48,682 bases of DNA from Saccoglossus kowalevskii (taxonomy: Eukaryota > Hemichordata > Enteropneusta > Harrimaniidae), in NCBI RefSeq assembly GCF_000003605.2, contig NW_003136844.1, forward strand, positions 104,157 to 152,838, in the 5' to 3' direction. Shown piece after piece: positions 13,201 through 28,200 of the stretch (the stretch's first letter is position 1; the number at the start of each line of letters is the position of its first letter). Made by a program: the position numbers and the translations under genes. The notes under the pieces were generated by a model. The model made no database searches, was not told the origin of the DNA, and saw only the letters and a program-made list of their open reading frames with translations.

Positions 13201-16200
13201 CAAGCATTGAATTCACATGGAATGTGATCGTCTTCAAATAGATTTGGTTTATTATAAAAGTTGTATATTCTTATCTTATATAACCTTATCAACATCAGTG
13301 TATTTTCATCTGAGATCAGAACAAGTACATGGGCTGTCCTCTGGCAAACATCCAGGTGCCGATTAAATTATGACCAAGATTGTGTTTAGATTAGAAAGCT
13401 AGGATTTGATAAAACAGTATTTGACATGTGCATATACAATAGGTTTGTAAATTTTTATTTTGAAATGTTTTTTATGCAGGTAGTAACTTGATCTCCAAAA
13501 AAATCATTACAAACAGATTTTGATGATTTTTGAAATACCTACATTTTAAATCAAAATATTAAAAAAATATAAATTTTTAAGAAACTTTCCAAAAATATTA
13601 TTCATTTACATGGGTATGGAATGAAAAAAAATGGCAAGATTTAGTCCATGCCTTTTACTGATATGAACACATAGTCCTGCTTCTCACTGTTATTAAATCT
13701 TACATATACTTTGATAGTTTACAATTCACCATTTTTGGACGTAACATATTTTATTTTATTTTTCTGTATTGATTAATATTTCTATTGCTATATACTGAAA
13801 GAAATGTATATTTCTAAAGATACAATAAACAATTATTATTATTATTATTAATCGGTTATGAGGATATACACGTAACATTGCATACTCAGTGACTTCAGCA
13901 ATTTATTGATCTACCATGAATTAATTAATTGAATATAAAATGGCGGCTAATAAACAATGCAAAACTCACTTGATCATCATTATAGCAGAGGGGTCTAACA
14001 TATGGTAAATGAAATAAGTGCATTTTTATTGGGAACATTCTTGAACTCAATTTGCCAATTTAATAATTCATGAGTCACAATCGTTATAGAAGTGAGATAA
14101 GAAGCGATATTGAATTTGTCCCCAGGGTTACTTTTACATGCATAATTAATAAAAGCCGAGCACTGCATCGTTGGATGATTGCATCCTTTATTTCAATACT
14201 TTAAATTTGTAATTTCCTAAATACTGTGAATTGTCTGGAATGTTGGATGTGAAATGGGAGGAAATGAAGTGAATAAGTAATCCATAGTTTCCGTTGTAAA
14301 GTAGATAAATTGAAAATCTATATCTTTGTATACATGGCTAAATTTACATTCTCGCAATGAAATGAAAGTGTCAGCTATTATGAGTTGTCTGGCGGGAGAC
14401 TAGACTGGATTCCTACTTGACATGTACAATTGTATGCATACTAGTATTAGGCTAAATTTCTGATGTGAAATATAAATATGTATAAATTATGCTAATCAGC
14501 TCATTCATGTTCTTTTATTTAGTTTTGTTCTTATTTTTGTTTGAAGTATTCTTCTGTTACTTTTGTGCCTGAAATGAAGTTAACATTGTTTTTTTTCATT
14601 ACGATGTAATAAAGATATTATTATTATGCAGGATTAATTGCATGCATTAATTGTTTCTTGATTAAAGTTGAACAAAATAGTAATATGTGTTCATAAGGTC
14701 AAAGGTCAGAAGTTACATATACTGAACCTGCTCCCTCCAGAAGGTCGTCCCAAATAAATAAATTACAGAATGAATGAATAAATAAATAAAATTTGTTTCC
14801 CATCTTCCAATATAACCTTTATTCCCTCGTCTTTCAATAGAATTTCACGGTCCCTTCCTGATTTGTTTTTATCTTCACACCATTTATCTCCAATATTCCC
14901 TTGTTGCATCCCAGGTAATGCATCTCATATGCATGATATCATTCTAACGATAACCTTGAGTAGTGAATTAACCTTTTAAGGAGGTTAGAAGTCATGATCA
15001 ATGTCATACAATATTAAGCAACCAGATAATGATGCGAATAACAACCAGGTGGTTAATTAAGATCTCTCTCAAGTTTTAAATTATTATAAATTGACTTCAA
15101 AATGTGCATGCATTTTTTTTATCTTTATCTTTCTCTTCTTGACAGTGCATTCATGTATAAATAAAATGCAACAAGCTGTTTCCATGGTGAAAGTCAAAGG
15201 TCAGGGGCATATGATTACACGATCGTTTTATTTGGACCAAGACAAGACGTCGATACGCTGGAAACCTTCCAGGAAAGTGGATGCCAAAAGTATGTGACTA
15301 TAAAATTTACCTAATATCTCTGCAACATTAATTTTCCAATTTTAATTCAGTAAATAATAGATTTTTGATTTTAGTCATAGCTTTAGTGTACATGTTGGAA
15401 TTCGTGTTCGATATTGTTTTTTCACATTAGTATTGTATGTAAAAGAATAATCGATTTGTTAATGAAAAAATATACTTTTTAAATGCCTATTCAGTTTGAA
15501 TTAATGGTACGTACCATTTAATAGAAGTTTGAGCTCTAATCTCAATCAGATATAGTAATGAAATCTCACAGATATGAATATACACATCATTTTGAAATAA
15601 AAATTTACAGTCTATTCAAGTAGACCATGGAATCTTGGTTGTATAATTGATTGTATAAAGGGTTCCTTCTAAACGATGTGAATATGCATGAAAAGGTATT
15701 TAAAATAAAGAGAAAAATTGTTGTTAGGTTACTACATGTATAATGGTCTTTCAAGTCATATCCATCTCACATTCAACTTTTATATTTTATTGTTTTACAG
15801 TACCCATTGACTGTATCCGAGAAATCAGACAAGGTGCTTCCACTGATGTATTTCTCAAATGCCAGGATGGAATGTTTGACTCTTCCTGCTGTTTCTCTAT
15901 TATCTATGGCAACCAGTGTGATGTTTTAGATTTAGTTGCTAGGCAACAAGAAGATGCCACTGTCTGGACTGTTGGTTTGAAGTATTTAATGGCAGGAATG
16001 TCTGAGGAGGAAAGTCACACCCAACAACAGCGGTTACGAGACCAGTGGTTGAAATCAACATTTAAATCAGCTGATAAAAGTGGAGATGGTCTCTTGAGTA
16101 TCGGCGAAGTCATTATGTTATTGCACAGACTTAACGTTAATTTAAGTAAAAGAAAAGTTAGGCAGATGTTCAAGGTAATTGAATTTCTATTGGCTACATG

Positions 16201-19200
16201 AATCAAACATCATCAACCAATCAGGGAATGCTTAACTTGTATGTACAAATAATAATATGAGGTTATCCCGAGAATACCGCAAAGTCTGCACAAAGGCAGT
16301 ACGGTGATCATATCGACTAACTGTAGCGGAAATGAAACTGACAGCCTTTTTGTTTTCAATGAATGTAGTTCCAGAACCTCATCTTTGACATGCCTTGTCT
16401 AATCATGTTCAAACCTTGTATGTACATATTAAACACATGTATTTCTTTGACAATTGGATTCAAGATGGCCGACTGGCAGCCATTTTAATACTAAAGATTC
16501 ATTATATTTAAACATTTCTGCCATTTTGGAAAGGATTCTTGGTAAATACATTGGACTTACATTGAATCCTTGATGCACATCATATGTATTTCAAAATTTT
16601 GTAATTTAAGATGACTGACTGGTGGCCATTTTGTTTTAATGAATGCTGTTCCAAGGCTCTGATATGCTTTGATTTAAAGGGAACCTCAATCCAAACAACA
16701 TAATGACCCCTAAAGAAAAAGCTCCACAAATGTAGGAGAATGTAATTTACAGTTTTGTTGTATCACTTTTCATTCAAACTGTAAATAAATCATACGTCAT
16801 GTCACACTTATGAACAGGTATTCATTTGATGATTCAATGTTACATGCATTAGGCATGAACTTTGTTTCTCTGAGGGGATTCAAAATGGCTGACAAGTGAT
16901 CATTTTGTTTCTATGGATGCTGTTCATGAGCCATATCTATGACATGCAATGACTGGTCAACTTTATATATTTCTTAAACTTGATAACTCACAAGGAATAT
17001 TTAATAAAACTACTTAACACACAGACTTTTTTAGCTTTCTTTGAGTGTGTGATAATACCCGTATAACATGACAATAACTTTTGCTTATGACATCTAATAA
17101 ACTTTTGTTTGTTTTAAATATTTAACACTTCCATATTTGTTGTTATTACTCAGGAAGCAGATACTAATATCACTGACCAGAATGAAGGACTTTTAGATTT
17201 TGATGAATTTGTTAGTTTTTATAAAAGAATAAGTACAAGAAAAGAAATTTATATGTTGTTACTTCGCTATGGCAACGGGAAGGAATACCTGACTGCTGCA
17301 GAACTTGCTCATTTTTTAGAGACAGAACAAACAGTAAGTGATATGTAATTATGCCCCATCCACCTGTCTCTATGTTTCAATCTGTCTACATGGCTGTCTA
17401 TGCATGTTCATATTGTTCAATGGTGTATCATATTTATATTATTGACAAGATTTTCTATTGTCTTAATTGTCTTCAGATGACGAGTGTTAGTCTTAGGTAT
17501 TGTCTGGATGTGATAAAGAATTTTGAACCCGTGCCTGATAATGCCAAGAATGGATGGCTGGGAATTGATGGTAAGTTATGGCATTATCAATGATGCAGGA
17601 GAAAACTAATACATAATTTAACTATTTTACTCTGTAATGGTAATATATATTGATATGAAACAATATTTTATTATACCATACAGTACCTTACATTGCGGGG
17701 GTGGGTGAGGGTTAAACAGGTGTATTTGATTTTCAGCTACTAGTATGTCAAATTTCACACCCACACATTATCAAAACATGTGCAATACTCAGGCTCAGTG
17801 TGATGAAAATGTCCTAATGTAGTGCTGCATCTATTAAAATTCTATGTTTTTTTCTTTTTTAATGCGGTCAGATTCTCTTACATGTATCAAAACTACAGTA
17901 GTTTTATTGAATATTATAATTAAAAAATTATTCAGATCCTTGAAACTCTAGAGGGCGGTATTGTTGTCTCTGACTGACTGTTTGCTCATTTAATTAGCAC
18001 AGCTCTATATATCTCTTATTCCAGGTTTTAGCAGATATTTACTCAGCAGAGAAGGTGATATTTTCAACCCAATACATTCCAAAGTCCATCAAGACATGAC
18101 CCGACCGCTATCTCACTATTACATAGCAGCATCCCATAATACTTATCTCCTAGGCGACCAGTTACTGTCTAAATCAAGTATGGATGTGTATGCGTTTGTT
18201 TTACAAAATGGCTGTCGCTGTGTAGAAGGTAATAATTCGAGATTATAAATGGCAAGCAGGGGTACTTGGATATAGCTTATTTGTTGGGAGATAATACCCG
18301 AGCGTAAACATAATACATAAAAATGTGCAAAAAATTACTGAAAATGAATAAAATTCATTTCCATAATGAATCTCATTGGTGTATATTTCCTGCCATGATC
18401 TTAATATTGATTTGATGGTTTTTGTTTTTCTGTTAGTTGACTGTTGGGATGGTCCTGATGGGGAACCCATGGTTTACCATGGTTACACTCTAACTTCAAA
18501 GATTCCTTTCAAGAATGTTATTCAGACCATCAATAAGTATGCATTTACCAGTAGTCCATACCCACTTATAGTGTCAGTGGAAAACCACTGTTGCCTGGAG
18601 CAACAGAAGATAATGGCATCTTACATGAAAGAAATCTTCGGTGGTATCCTTTTTTAATGATAATAATAATGTATTTTATGATTGTAACAGTTTAAGTTAA
18701 TCTTGCAAACTATTTAATGGATCTACTTTGTTGGGGTATGTATACAAAAGTTGGAAATAGTGATTCGGTGGTTAAATATGAGTAATACACAAATGTGATT
18801 TTGCATATGTTTGAAAACTGTGACGCTTCAGATGTCTCATTGAACACCAACAATTTCCCGTTTTCATGTATTATTTATAATTTTTTTGTAAATTTCAATC
18901 AAAACAAATATTTCGCAGTTTGTTGGTCTTCAAAAATTCATTAAATCAAATGATTTCTGTCAGTCTGATGACAAAAGTTAACTTTGTCATCAAAAATATT
19001 AAAACTATGCAGCATTATGTACAGGTAGTTTGCAGAGAAGATACTTTCATTTTTTTCGCATCTTGTTGTATATTTCCATAACTGTATTTCTTAGATCATC
19101 TAAATATCGACCCACCTGACCGCCATGCCAGATATCTCCCATCCCCAGAACAGTTGAAGTACAAGATTCTTATCAAGGTCAGAGGTCAATTTTGTATCCT

Positions 19201-22200
19201 CTAACTGCAACTCAAAAGTAAATAGCAAATTTAGCCATTTCGCAATCATTTGTTGTCCTGCCTAATTTGATTGTTTTCTCAAAATACAATACTGTAACAT
19301 ACAATAGAATGTTATTTTATAATATGAAAGATTGCCACGGCCTCACTGTGATTTTATTATTAATTTGCTGATTAATATGGAAATGACAGTTTGATTTGTT
19401 GCTCACATTCTGAAGAAAACAAACACAGATTACAGCTTTACCAGAGGCATATCACTATGGCATTTAAAGCTAAGGGGTGTCATCTGTGTACGCGCAGGAA
19501 TTGAGTCCCAACCGACGATAACATGCGTTGAAACGCAAAGGCTCATGGGTGGACGCTTGTTTGTAAACAATGACACGCTATGGCCATCTGATGCATGCGC
19601 AGGTGACGACACCCCCGCTTTAATACTTTGTTTCTGGCTTAAGCTTTAATACACTGGACTATAAAAGCGGCTTATTTGCATAATTTGCTGTGAAAATACC
19701 AAAATTATTATTACATGGAGACATATGACTAATTTGCATAGTTATTCATGGCTCATGTTTGTGCCAGTAAATAGTTCTGGAGAATTTATGATTCAAATAT
19801 GAATAACCATAACATTGAAGGATATAAATAAATTGTGGAAATGCATCATGGCAAGTTGTGCATCTGCGAAAAAAAAACTCAACTTTAGAAGCGACTATCT
19901 AATTTGCATATTTTTGCAGTCAATACCAATATTATTGAGGAAGGTTATGACTGAATACTGCAACACATAATTATGCGATAATACCATAGAACTATATTTC
20001 TATGGTGTACGTACACGTATTAACATTGTCATGTGATTTATGACAAACTTTCTCAAAACTAATGTGGGTGGTGGTTCAAGGGTGTTCCGAAGAAGAAAAT
20101 TCTGTGTTTCAGAATAACTATGTTGCATCACTGAAACGGTTACAATGTTTTAAGTCATAGATTATTATTATTGCAGGCAAAAAAATTGCCACCAGGTTTA
20201 GATGAAAGGATAGAGTCAGGAGAAGTTAGCGATGAGGACAGTGCTGATGAGATGGAAGAACAGTTTAAGGTAAGTATACGTCATCGAATTGCACTCAGTG
20301 TTTTTTTAATGCCATAATAAAAATGTTGCTTCAGTATTATAATAATTACTTTATAAATGAAAATAAAGTTTGAATTACACATCAAGTGATTATCATTTGT
20401 TAACCATTTCTAGTTTTGTTGATAAACTATATCTTGTAATGTTAACTGTGTTTGATGCACTCAAGCAGCATGCTAAACCACCGTCAGCTTTTTCACAATA
20501 CGATTGTGAAATAGTGAAACATAATGAATATTATTATACATCTGTCACCGTAACGTCATAAGTTACAATGTGCCGTAATTTTGTGGTATTAGTGGAGTAT
20601 TGTGGAGTATTTTCATCCTACCATATTAGGAAATGCAAATTCCCAATATGAAATGATTACGCACGTAAGCGTCCTCTATTAATAAAAACAAACATGGCTT
20701 GCCACCAGGGTTTGGCCGGACTTCACACAAAGAAGTTGGCTGATTCTGTTCTAAACTTTTTGGATTTTGGCATTCCCATGATGTATCCTTGGAAGGAAAA
20801 GATGTATAATAATAAGGTTATTGCGAGAATACCTCAAAATATGCATTCAGACAGTACGCTGTTTATACTATCACTGTGCTGTCTTCGTGCATACTTTAAG
20901 GTATCCTCGTAATAACCTCATATTATCCAATATCCCAAAATGTTCTCAATAGACAAGCTAGACAAGCATTGTTCTTGTAGTCATACTTGAAATTTACCAA
21001 CCTAAACAAAACTGAGCAGAAAGAAACAAACAACAAATTTACCGTAAAATTCAATTTTTTTCATGACAGGTGAAAGATTCCTTGAGGTATAAACAAGTGG
21101 AATGTTTTGCCAAAGCTAAGCTGGCTTCATTGGCCAGAGAGTCCGCATCACCAACCAGGAGAATAAACTTCAAGTTTCCAAGGAAGTCTCCATCGAAAGT
21201 AAGTTGATGCATTTCTAATTTTTNNNNNNNNNNNNNNNNNNNNNNNNNNNNNNNNNNNNNNNNNNNNNNNNNNNNNNNNNNNNNNNNNNNNNNNNNNNNN
21301 NNNNNNNNNNNNNNNNNNNNNNNNNNNNNNNNNNNNNNNNNNNNNNNNNNNNNNNNNNNNNNNNNNNNNNNNNNNNNNNNNNNNNNNNNNNNNNNNNNNN
21401 NNNNNNNNNNNNNNNNNNNNNNNNNNNNNNNNNNNNNNNNNNNNNNNNNNNNNNNNNNNNNNNNNNNNNNNNNNNNNNNNNNNNNNNNNNNNNNNNNNNN
21501 NNNNNNNNNNNNNNNNNNNNNNNNNNNNNNNNNNNNNNNNNNNNNNNNNNNNNNNNNNNNNNNNNNNNNNNNNNNNNNNNNNNNNNNNNNNNNNNNNNNN
21601 NNNNNNNNNNNNNNNNNNNNNNNNNNNNNNNNNNNNNNNNNNNNNNNNNNNNNNNNNNNNNNNNNNNNNNNNNNNNNNNNNNNNNNNNNNNNNNNNNNNN
21701 NNNNNNNNNNNNNNNNNNNNNNNNNNNNNNNNNNNNNNNNNNNNNNNNNNNNNNNNNNNNNNNNNNNNNNNNNNNNNNNNNNNNNNNNNNNNNNNNNNNN
21801 NNNNNNNNNNNNNNNNNNNNNNNNNNNNNNNNNNNNNNNNNNNNNNNNNNNNNNNNNNNNNNNNNNNNNNNNNNNNNNNNNNNNNNNNNNNNNNNNNNNN
21901 NNNNNNNNNNNNNNNNNNNNNNNNNNNNNNNNNNNNNNNNNNNNNNNNNNNNNNNNNNNNNNNNNNNNNNNNNNNNNNNNNNNNNNNNNNNNNNNNNNNN
22001 NNNNNNNNNNNNNNNNNNNNNNNNNNNNNNNNNNNNNNNNNNNNNNNNNNNNNNNNNNNNNNNNNNNNNNNNNNNNNNNNNNNNNNNNNNNNNNNNNNNN
22101 NNNNNNNNNNNNNNNNNNNNNNNNNNNNNNNNNNNNNNNNNNNNNNNNNNNNNNNNNNNNNNNNNNNNNNNNNNNNNCCAAACTTTTGTCATTGTCTGCG

Positions 22201-25200
22201 CTACCCGAACATTGTTCGAAGCTCCCAGATTTATATACAGTTGGATAACTACAAATTGTTTAGCGCACAAAGATATATTTATATTCGGTGTTATTTCCAC
22301 TGTAGTAATAGTTCCACTGCCGTTTCACTATGTCATACTGTGGAAATATACAGTCATGTAATAAATATATAATCCATGATATTTTCTTTTGGGTTGACGT
22401 CAGCAAACACTTTACCATCTAGGTAGTATCAATCCTTGCAGCCCAGCCTGATACAAAATTCTGGTCGTAATCACTAGCGTCTGCTGTTGTCAACCTAAGA
22501 GAAAAAAATACCATGGATTATATAAAAATTCATTGAAAACACTTTTATCACTTCCATAAAGTAAAAGCTTCAAAACTCTATTAGTATTATGTTTAATAAA
22601 TTGTTTTATTCTGATTCTCAGAGGTCAAGAAGTAAAAGTTTCAGTGAAGGAGCAATGGATCCCGAGACGGCTCACTATCTTCATCAACAATCAAATTTAG
22701 TTGAGGAACCGAAGAGAAGAACAAGTCTATCAGCTTCATTTGGAAAATTAAAACTCTCCAAGGTACAGACAAAATTTGAGTGTCAAGGTCAACTCTTGTC
22801 AGCTTTCACAAATTATAACCTGTACAACTTTTTTTCATATTTTTTCCAAAATTCTGATCAAAATATGAAAAATGCTGAACCAACATTATGGCGGGAAACC
22901 TTATAGTTCTCAAATCACCATCATTTCCCATAATGCATCATAAATCACCCTAATGCATCACATATTAAATAAAATTTTATCTCAACCAATACATAAACAA
23001 TAACACAGAGTTATAAATTTGTTTCTTGTATGTGATTAACTAAATTACACTTCATTGTTTTAGAAAAAAAGGCAAAGCCTTCCTGGATTGGATCCGATGT
23101 ATGTTCATTCAGAAGAGATGACTCCCGAGTATTCCACATCAGCTAAAATAGAACATGGTAAACTGAAATTCAAAACAAGACGAGCAAGTGAAGTTGCACT
23201 CCAAAGTAAACTACGACGAAATAGTGACACAAGTTCTGCTTCTAGCAAAGAGAACTTGGATACAATTGGACAACAGCGGAGGAGGGTGTCGATTTGTACA
23301 CGAAAAAACACAGTGATGTTATCTCGGCATTTGTCAGATCTTGTCAAGTATACAATGTCTGTTGGATTCAATGATTTCACATACAACAGTGAGTAACACA
23401 ATTATATCCAATATTATACACTAGATTCTATAAGATGAGGTTATGAAACTGTGTGGTATGCAATGATGATTAAAATATAGATTCACACGAAATAAGATAA
23501 TCACAAAATCACAATAAACAATTTCTCAAAATACTACCTGTATTTATCGGGGTAAGCGCCCAGGGTTCTGAACATGGAAAATTGCAAAAAAAAGGGGTAG
23601 GCGTTTGCCCAAACATCTCCTGCAAAAAAAAAGAAAATTGACAAATATGAGTAAGTCTTGTATATGTCAATAAATTAGCATTTTTTTCATTTCAAACTAA
23701 TTATCCAAAATAGACCATTTCCTCTCACTGGGAGATCCTGAATTATGTGTAAAATCAAACATAAAAACAGGACAAACATATTCCTTTCTTCAATGATTGG
23801 CATTTCAACAGCAAACTATAAAAACAAATTCAAATCGAATTGTTTTATTTTTTACGACAGACATTCGGCCTGCTCCTTTCACAGAATATGCAAGATCTCG
23901 CAGTAAACGTAAAATCACCTATTGAAAATATATTGAAAAAACATTACATGTATACTTGATATTGTTTATATTTTCTTTAGTATACATTGAAGTGTGCATA
24001 TGGCAGTAAATGTTATTTGTATTTACTTATAGCACCTTGCTGGGAATTGCCATCGTTTGGTGAAAGTAAAGCTTTCCAACTAGCGTTAAACAGAGGACAA
24101 CAGTTTACCCATTTCAACAAACGTAAACTGAGTCGTTGTTATCCAGCAGCATATCGTATTGATTCAAGTAATTATAACCCTGTACCAATGTGGAACTGTG
24201 GAATTCAATTAGGTAAGGAGTCAGCTGAAAATAACATTGTGCTACATATTGAGGTCAATTCGTTTGTATTTCAAAATGAGGCTAATGAATATTCATATTT
24301 TCTGATTTGATGATATTCCTTTTTTAATGAGCATCAATGAGATGTCCACTCTACACCTTTTCGCAAACAATTTAAAAGCACCAAAATCATCTCTAAGTGT
24401 TCATAATTAATATTTTTCCTGTTTTACAGTTGCGTTGAATTACCAGACTGATGGCCGAGCTATGCAACTTAATAATGCCAAATTCTCCACCAATGGACAG
24501 TGCGGCTTTGTTTTGAAACCAGAAGTATTATGTGATGGTAAGTCTTTCATATTTCCCGAACGTCACATGGCAATCATAACCAAGATGATATGATAGTGAT
24601 TTGATTGTTATATCAATAATTAATATATAACATAACATTATGAAATTCTAACAATTTACAGTGCAAACTTTTACTTATTACTTGTACAGAGAAATCCATG
24701 TTTGATCCACATACAACTGAACCAATCCCTGGAGTACTCAGAAAACAGCTCATTATAAGAATTCAAAGTGGACAACAGCTGCCAAAACCACCACAGAGTA
24801 TACTGGGAGAACGTGGAGAGGTAAAATTGGGCCGTACAACTCAAAATTTGTTTTTTGGCATGTTTTTTTACAATGTGAAAAATGGGTAACAGCAACAAAC
24901 CTTGATAATATTAGGTTATTACGAAGATACCTCAAAGTATGCACAAAGACAGTACAGCGACAGTATCGACCGACGCGCAGGATACATCATGGGAATGCCG
25001 AAATTCAAAAAGTTTAGAACAGAATCAGCAAACTTCTTTGTATGGAGTCCGGTCAAACTCTGGTGGCAGCCATGTTTGTTTTTATTATTAGAGGACGCTT
25101 ATGCGCGTTATCATTCCATATTTGGAATTCGCATTTCCTTATATGGTAAGATGAAAATACCCTGTAAAATACCACAAAATTATGGCACGCTGTAACTTAT

Positions 25201-28200
25201 GGCGATAGATGTATCATAATAATCTTTAACTTCTTGCATTTATTTAGATAATAGACCCTTACGTTGAAGTTGAAATAATTGGCATACCAATTGATTGTGC
25301 ACGGAGACAAACAAGGACAATACAAGACAATGGTAAGTGTCAAAGTTTGAAAATTATAAGGTATGACAACTTCCATATGATGTAAAGAGATCTCATTGAA
25401 ATTGCAAGATTTGAATTCTTTTTTTTTATATGGAACTGTGAATGAAGTTTTTAAAACTGTTTATTATTAAAAAAGTTGATGTGAAAGATATAATTCAACG
25501 TTTATCTGCAGGATTTAACCCTGTGTGGGATGAAACCATGGTATTCACAATAAACCTGCCTGAATTGGCTTTAGTGCGGATTGTGGTCTGGGATGAAGAT
25601 CCAATAGGAAGGGACTTTATTGGACAAAAAACACTGCCATTTACAAGTATACTGCCAGGTATGTGGGTATTTAATTATTAGAAAAAGAAAACACAAAAAG
25701 TAGTGAATTTTATAGGATAGGAACGTACACAAAAACAATGCTTGAGTAAAGTCCAATATAAGAAACATAAAAAGTAACACAACAAATCTTAATAATAATT
25801 TTAGAATCTGAAATACAAAATTAAATTAGCTAAAATACTACAAACATATTTGTTTACACTTGAAAAAATATTGATAAACAATTCTTTAGTTGGTAAGATT
25901 TGATAATCAGGTGAGTATTTGAACAGTGCATAGAGGAAATTTTTCCTGTGTTCTGAAAAACTGTTATGTTCACAATAAAAAAAAAGTAATGTTTTTCATC
26001 ACCCACTTCATTAGAGTCACACTTGTTACATACCTTGTCAATTTTATTTATTCCCTTGTGACCCCTGTTTCAACTGGCAAGAAGTGGGCTGAAATACGGA
26101 ATTTGATTAATTTGGTGTATTTCGTATAACATTCTACAATTTTTGATATTAACCATTAATTTGATTATTTAGTAACCAATGTGATTATTGCTTTTTTCCC
26201 AACTAAAATATAAAAACTTTTGTGTTATCATTCAACAAAGTAGAATGATAATTACTATTTACACATAACTTAATTTTTTTTTTTTTTTCAGGTTATCGTC
26301 ATATTCGGCTGGAGGGTTTGAATGAAGCCTCTATATTTGTACATATCACTATTAATGATTTTTCAGATAAGGTAAGAATATTCAAATGTGTAAATGTGAA
26401 CTGGTGATATTTTTGGACAAAAAAAATTAAGAGAAAAAGATGAGTCAATACTGTCCCTTGTGAGTGTGACCCACAGATGCCAAATACGTACTTGCCATAC
26501 AATGTACATGTATCTACATTTTTTTTTTATATTTGGCGATAAAATCATATGACATTGTACTTATAAGGGGTGTTTATATGATTTTCAAAGATTTTTTTTT
26601 GTAGTTTTTTTTTTATGAATTAGTGCTTAAACTGTGAGGAATGTTTGCATTATTTCAGACAGATTTTCCTAAAAAAGATTTATTACTGGATAAAAATTCT
26701 GAAATGTTGATTACAACAGTCAATGTTATGTGATACTTTACATGTAAAAACAAAAACTTGTGATAAATGTTTCGGTCCTATTTCATAGATTGAATGAGTG
26801 TGATCAACCTTATTCATAACAATGATCAGTCATGTTTGTAATTACAATTTCTATTCAACCTGCAACATTACTGTAAAATCTGTATTAAAAGCCGCGGCTT
26901 CTATTAAAATGGTACAATACAATAGAGAGGATGCAGTGTCTATTAGAGCATCTACACATATGAGAAATGGTGATTTTGAGGTCTCAATTGTTCAAAAAGA
27001 ATGGGTGCGGCTTCAATTAGGGATGCGGCTTCTAATTTTACGGTACATGTTTTGTTGGGAAATTTACAACTTACAGTAAGTTACAATAGTCAAACGATGT
27101 CGTCTTTCATAAAATAAACTCACTGTTTTTATGTTTTTTTCAATAACGTTTAATAATTATCTTGATTTGTCCTAGAATGAATGAGAAACTATAGAAAAAT
27201 ATGTTGTTACCACATCATTTTCGTGGGTTGTTTTTGATAATGACAGTACTGTAAAATGTGAAGCCGTAAGAGGGGATGCGGTCTTTATTAGAGCATCTAC
27301 ACATACGAGAAACGATGAATTTTTGGTTCTCAAAGAATGGGTGCGACTTCTAATACAGATTTTACAGTATATTTATCATAGTGTAAATCTTGATGTGTTG
27401 TCAGATAAAGAACAAAGCCAATAGAAAGAGAAATATTCTTTCAAAGACAGGAAGGCAGACGACACTTGAAGCCCCCGAGAGAGTATCATTGAGAAAAAAA
27501 TCATTTACCAGTAAGCTGAGGAGGCAGAGTAGTGTGCCTAATATGCCAAGTAGTTCACGGAGACCTCGAGATGCTCCAGCGATTCATGGTATTAGAACAG
27601 AAAACAACAATGCTGATAAAGGTGATGATAATGTTTTTTTTTTGTTTTCCAAAAGTGTGTCTTAACTTTTTGACCTCCATGTACAAAGCACACAATGGGT
27701 GTCTTTGCAGTTAGCGTGTTTTGTCTCTTCCTCTGATATCTCAAGTATTAATCATCACCTTTCAACGAAACTTGGTACATGCGTGCCCTGGAACAATACA
27801 CAGCCCCAATTAGTTTGGGGTTGAAATCTGTGCATAATATTTGCTTAATTTGCATAATAATTACCCCAATTTTTTTCGAAAAAACCAATCATTTTTTTTC
27901 ACCTCACATATAACCTATTTGGCACAATGTACATAATGATCACATTTCATTCAAATTTGATTTATATTTTCTCTGGGGTAATCCACAATCTCATTAATTT
28001 ATGGAAAATCAGCAATGCATTCTTTGCAGTTTTAACATATGCATCTAATCATCTTGCTTGACAACACTGACACTAAATAACCCTGGCAATGCAAAGTCAC
28101 ACTGCATGTATACTAATATTAAGCATAAATTTCCTGTATATGCATGTGTTATGTTATGAATCAGTTGTCTGACCAATCAAATGTGGCAGGGTTTTTTTAA

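Larger units (their letters stand above)
10276..15145 (+). other. PLC-eta intron 1 (4870 bp)
   Basis: Bounded by GTGAGT and TTGACAG. Contains the SINE-like element and a family A repeat, an AAAATGGCGGC word at 13940 resembling a YY1 site, and (ATT)n near 13837. No further exon recognised. Confidence 0.75.
26372..27404 (+). other. PLC-eta intron 18
   Basis: Holds both family C elements and T-rich runs near 26520 and 26590; no exon seen. Confidence 0.75.

Noticed and set aside
19430-19612. Matching short ORFs with SVSLFTNK at 19430 (-) and 43201 (+)
   Set aside because: They are translations of the family B MITE, which has TIRs and no plausible gene.
21051-22300. Two minus-strand open frames of more than 360 codons
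   Set aside because: They consist almost wholly of N from the assembly gap; no real coding sequence.
23105-23401. 98-codon minus-strand ORF
   Set aside because: Antisense shadow of PLC-eta exon 12.
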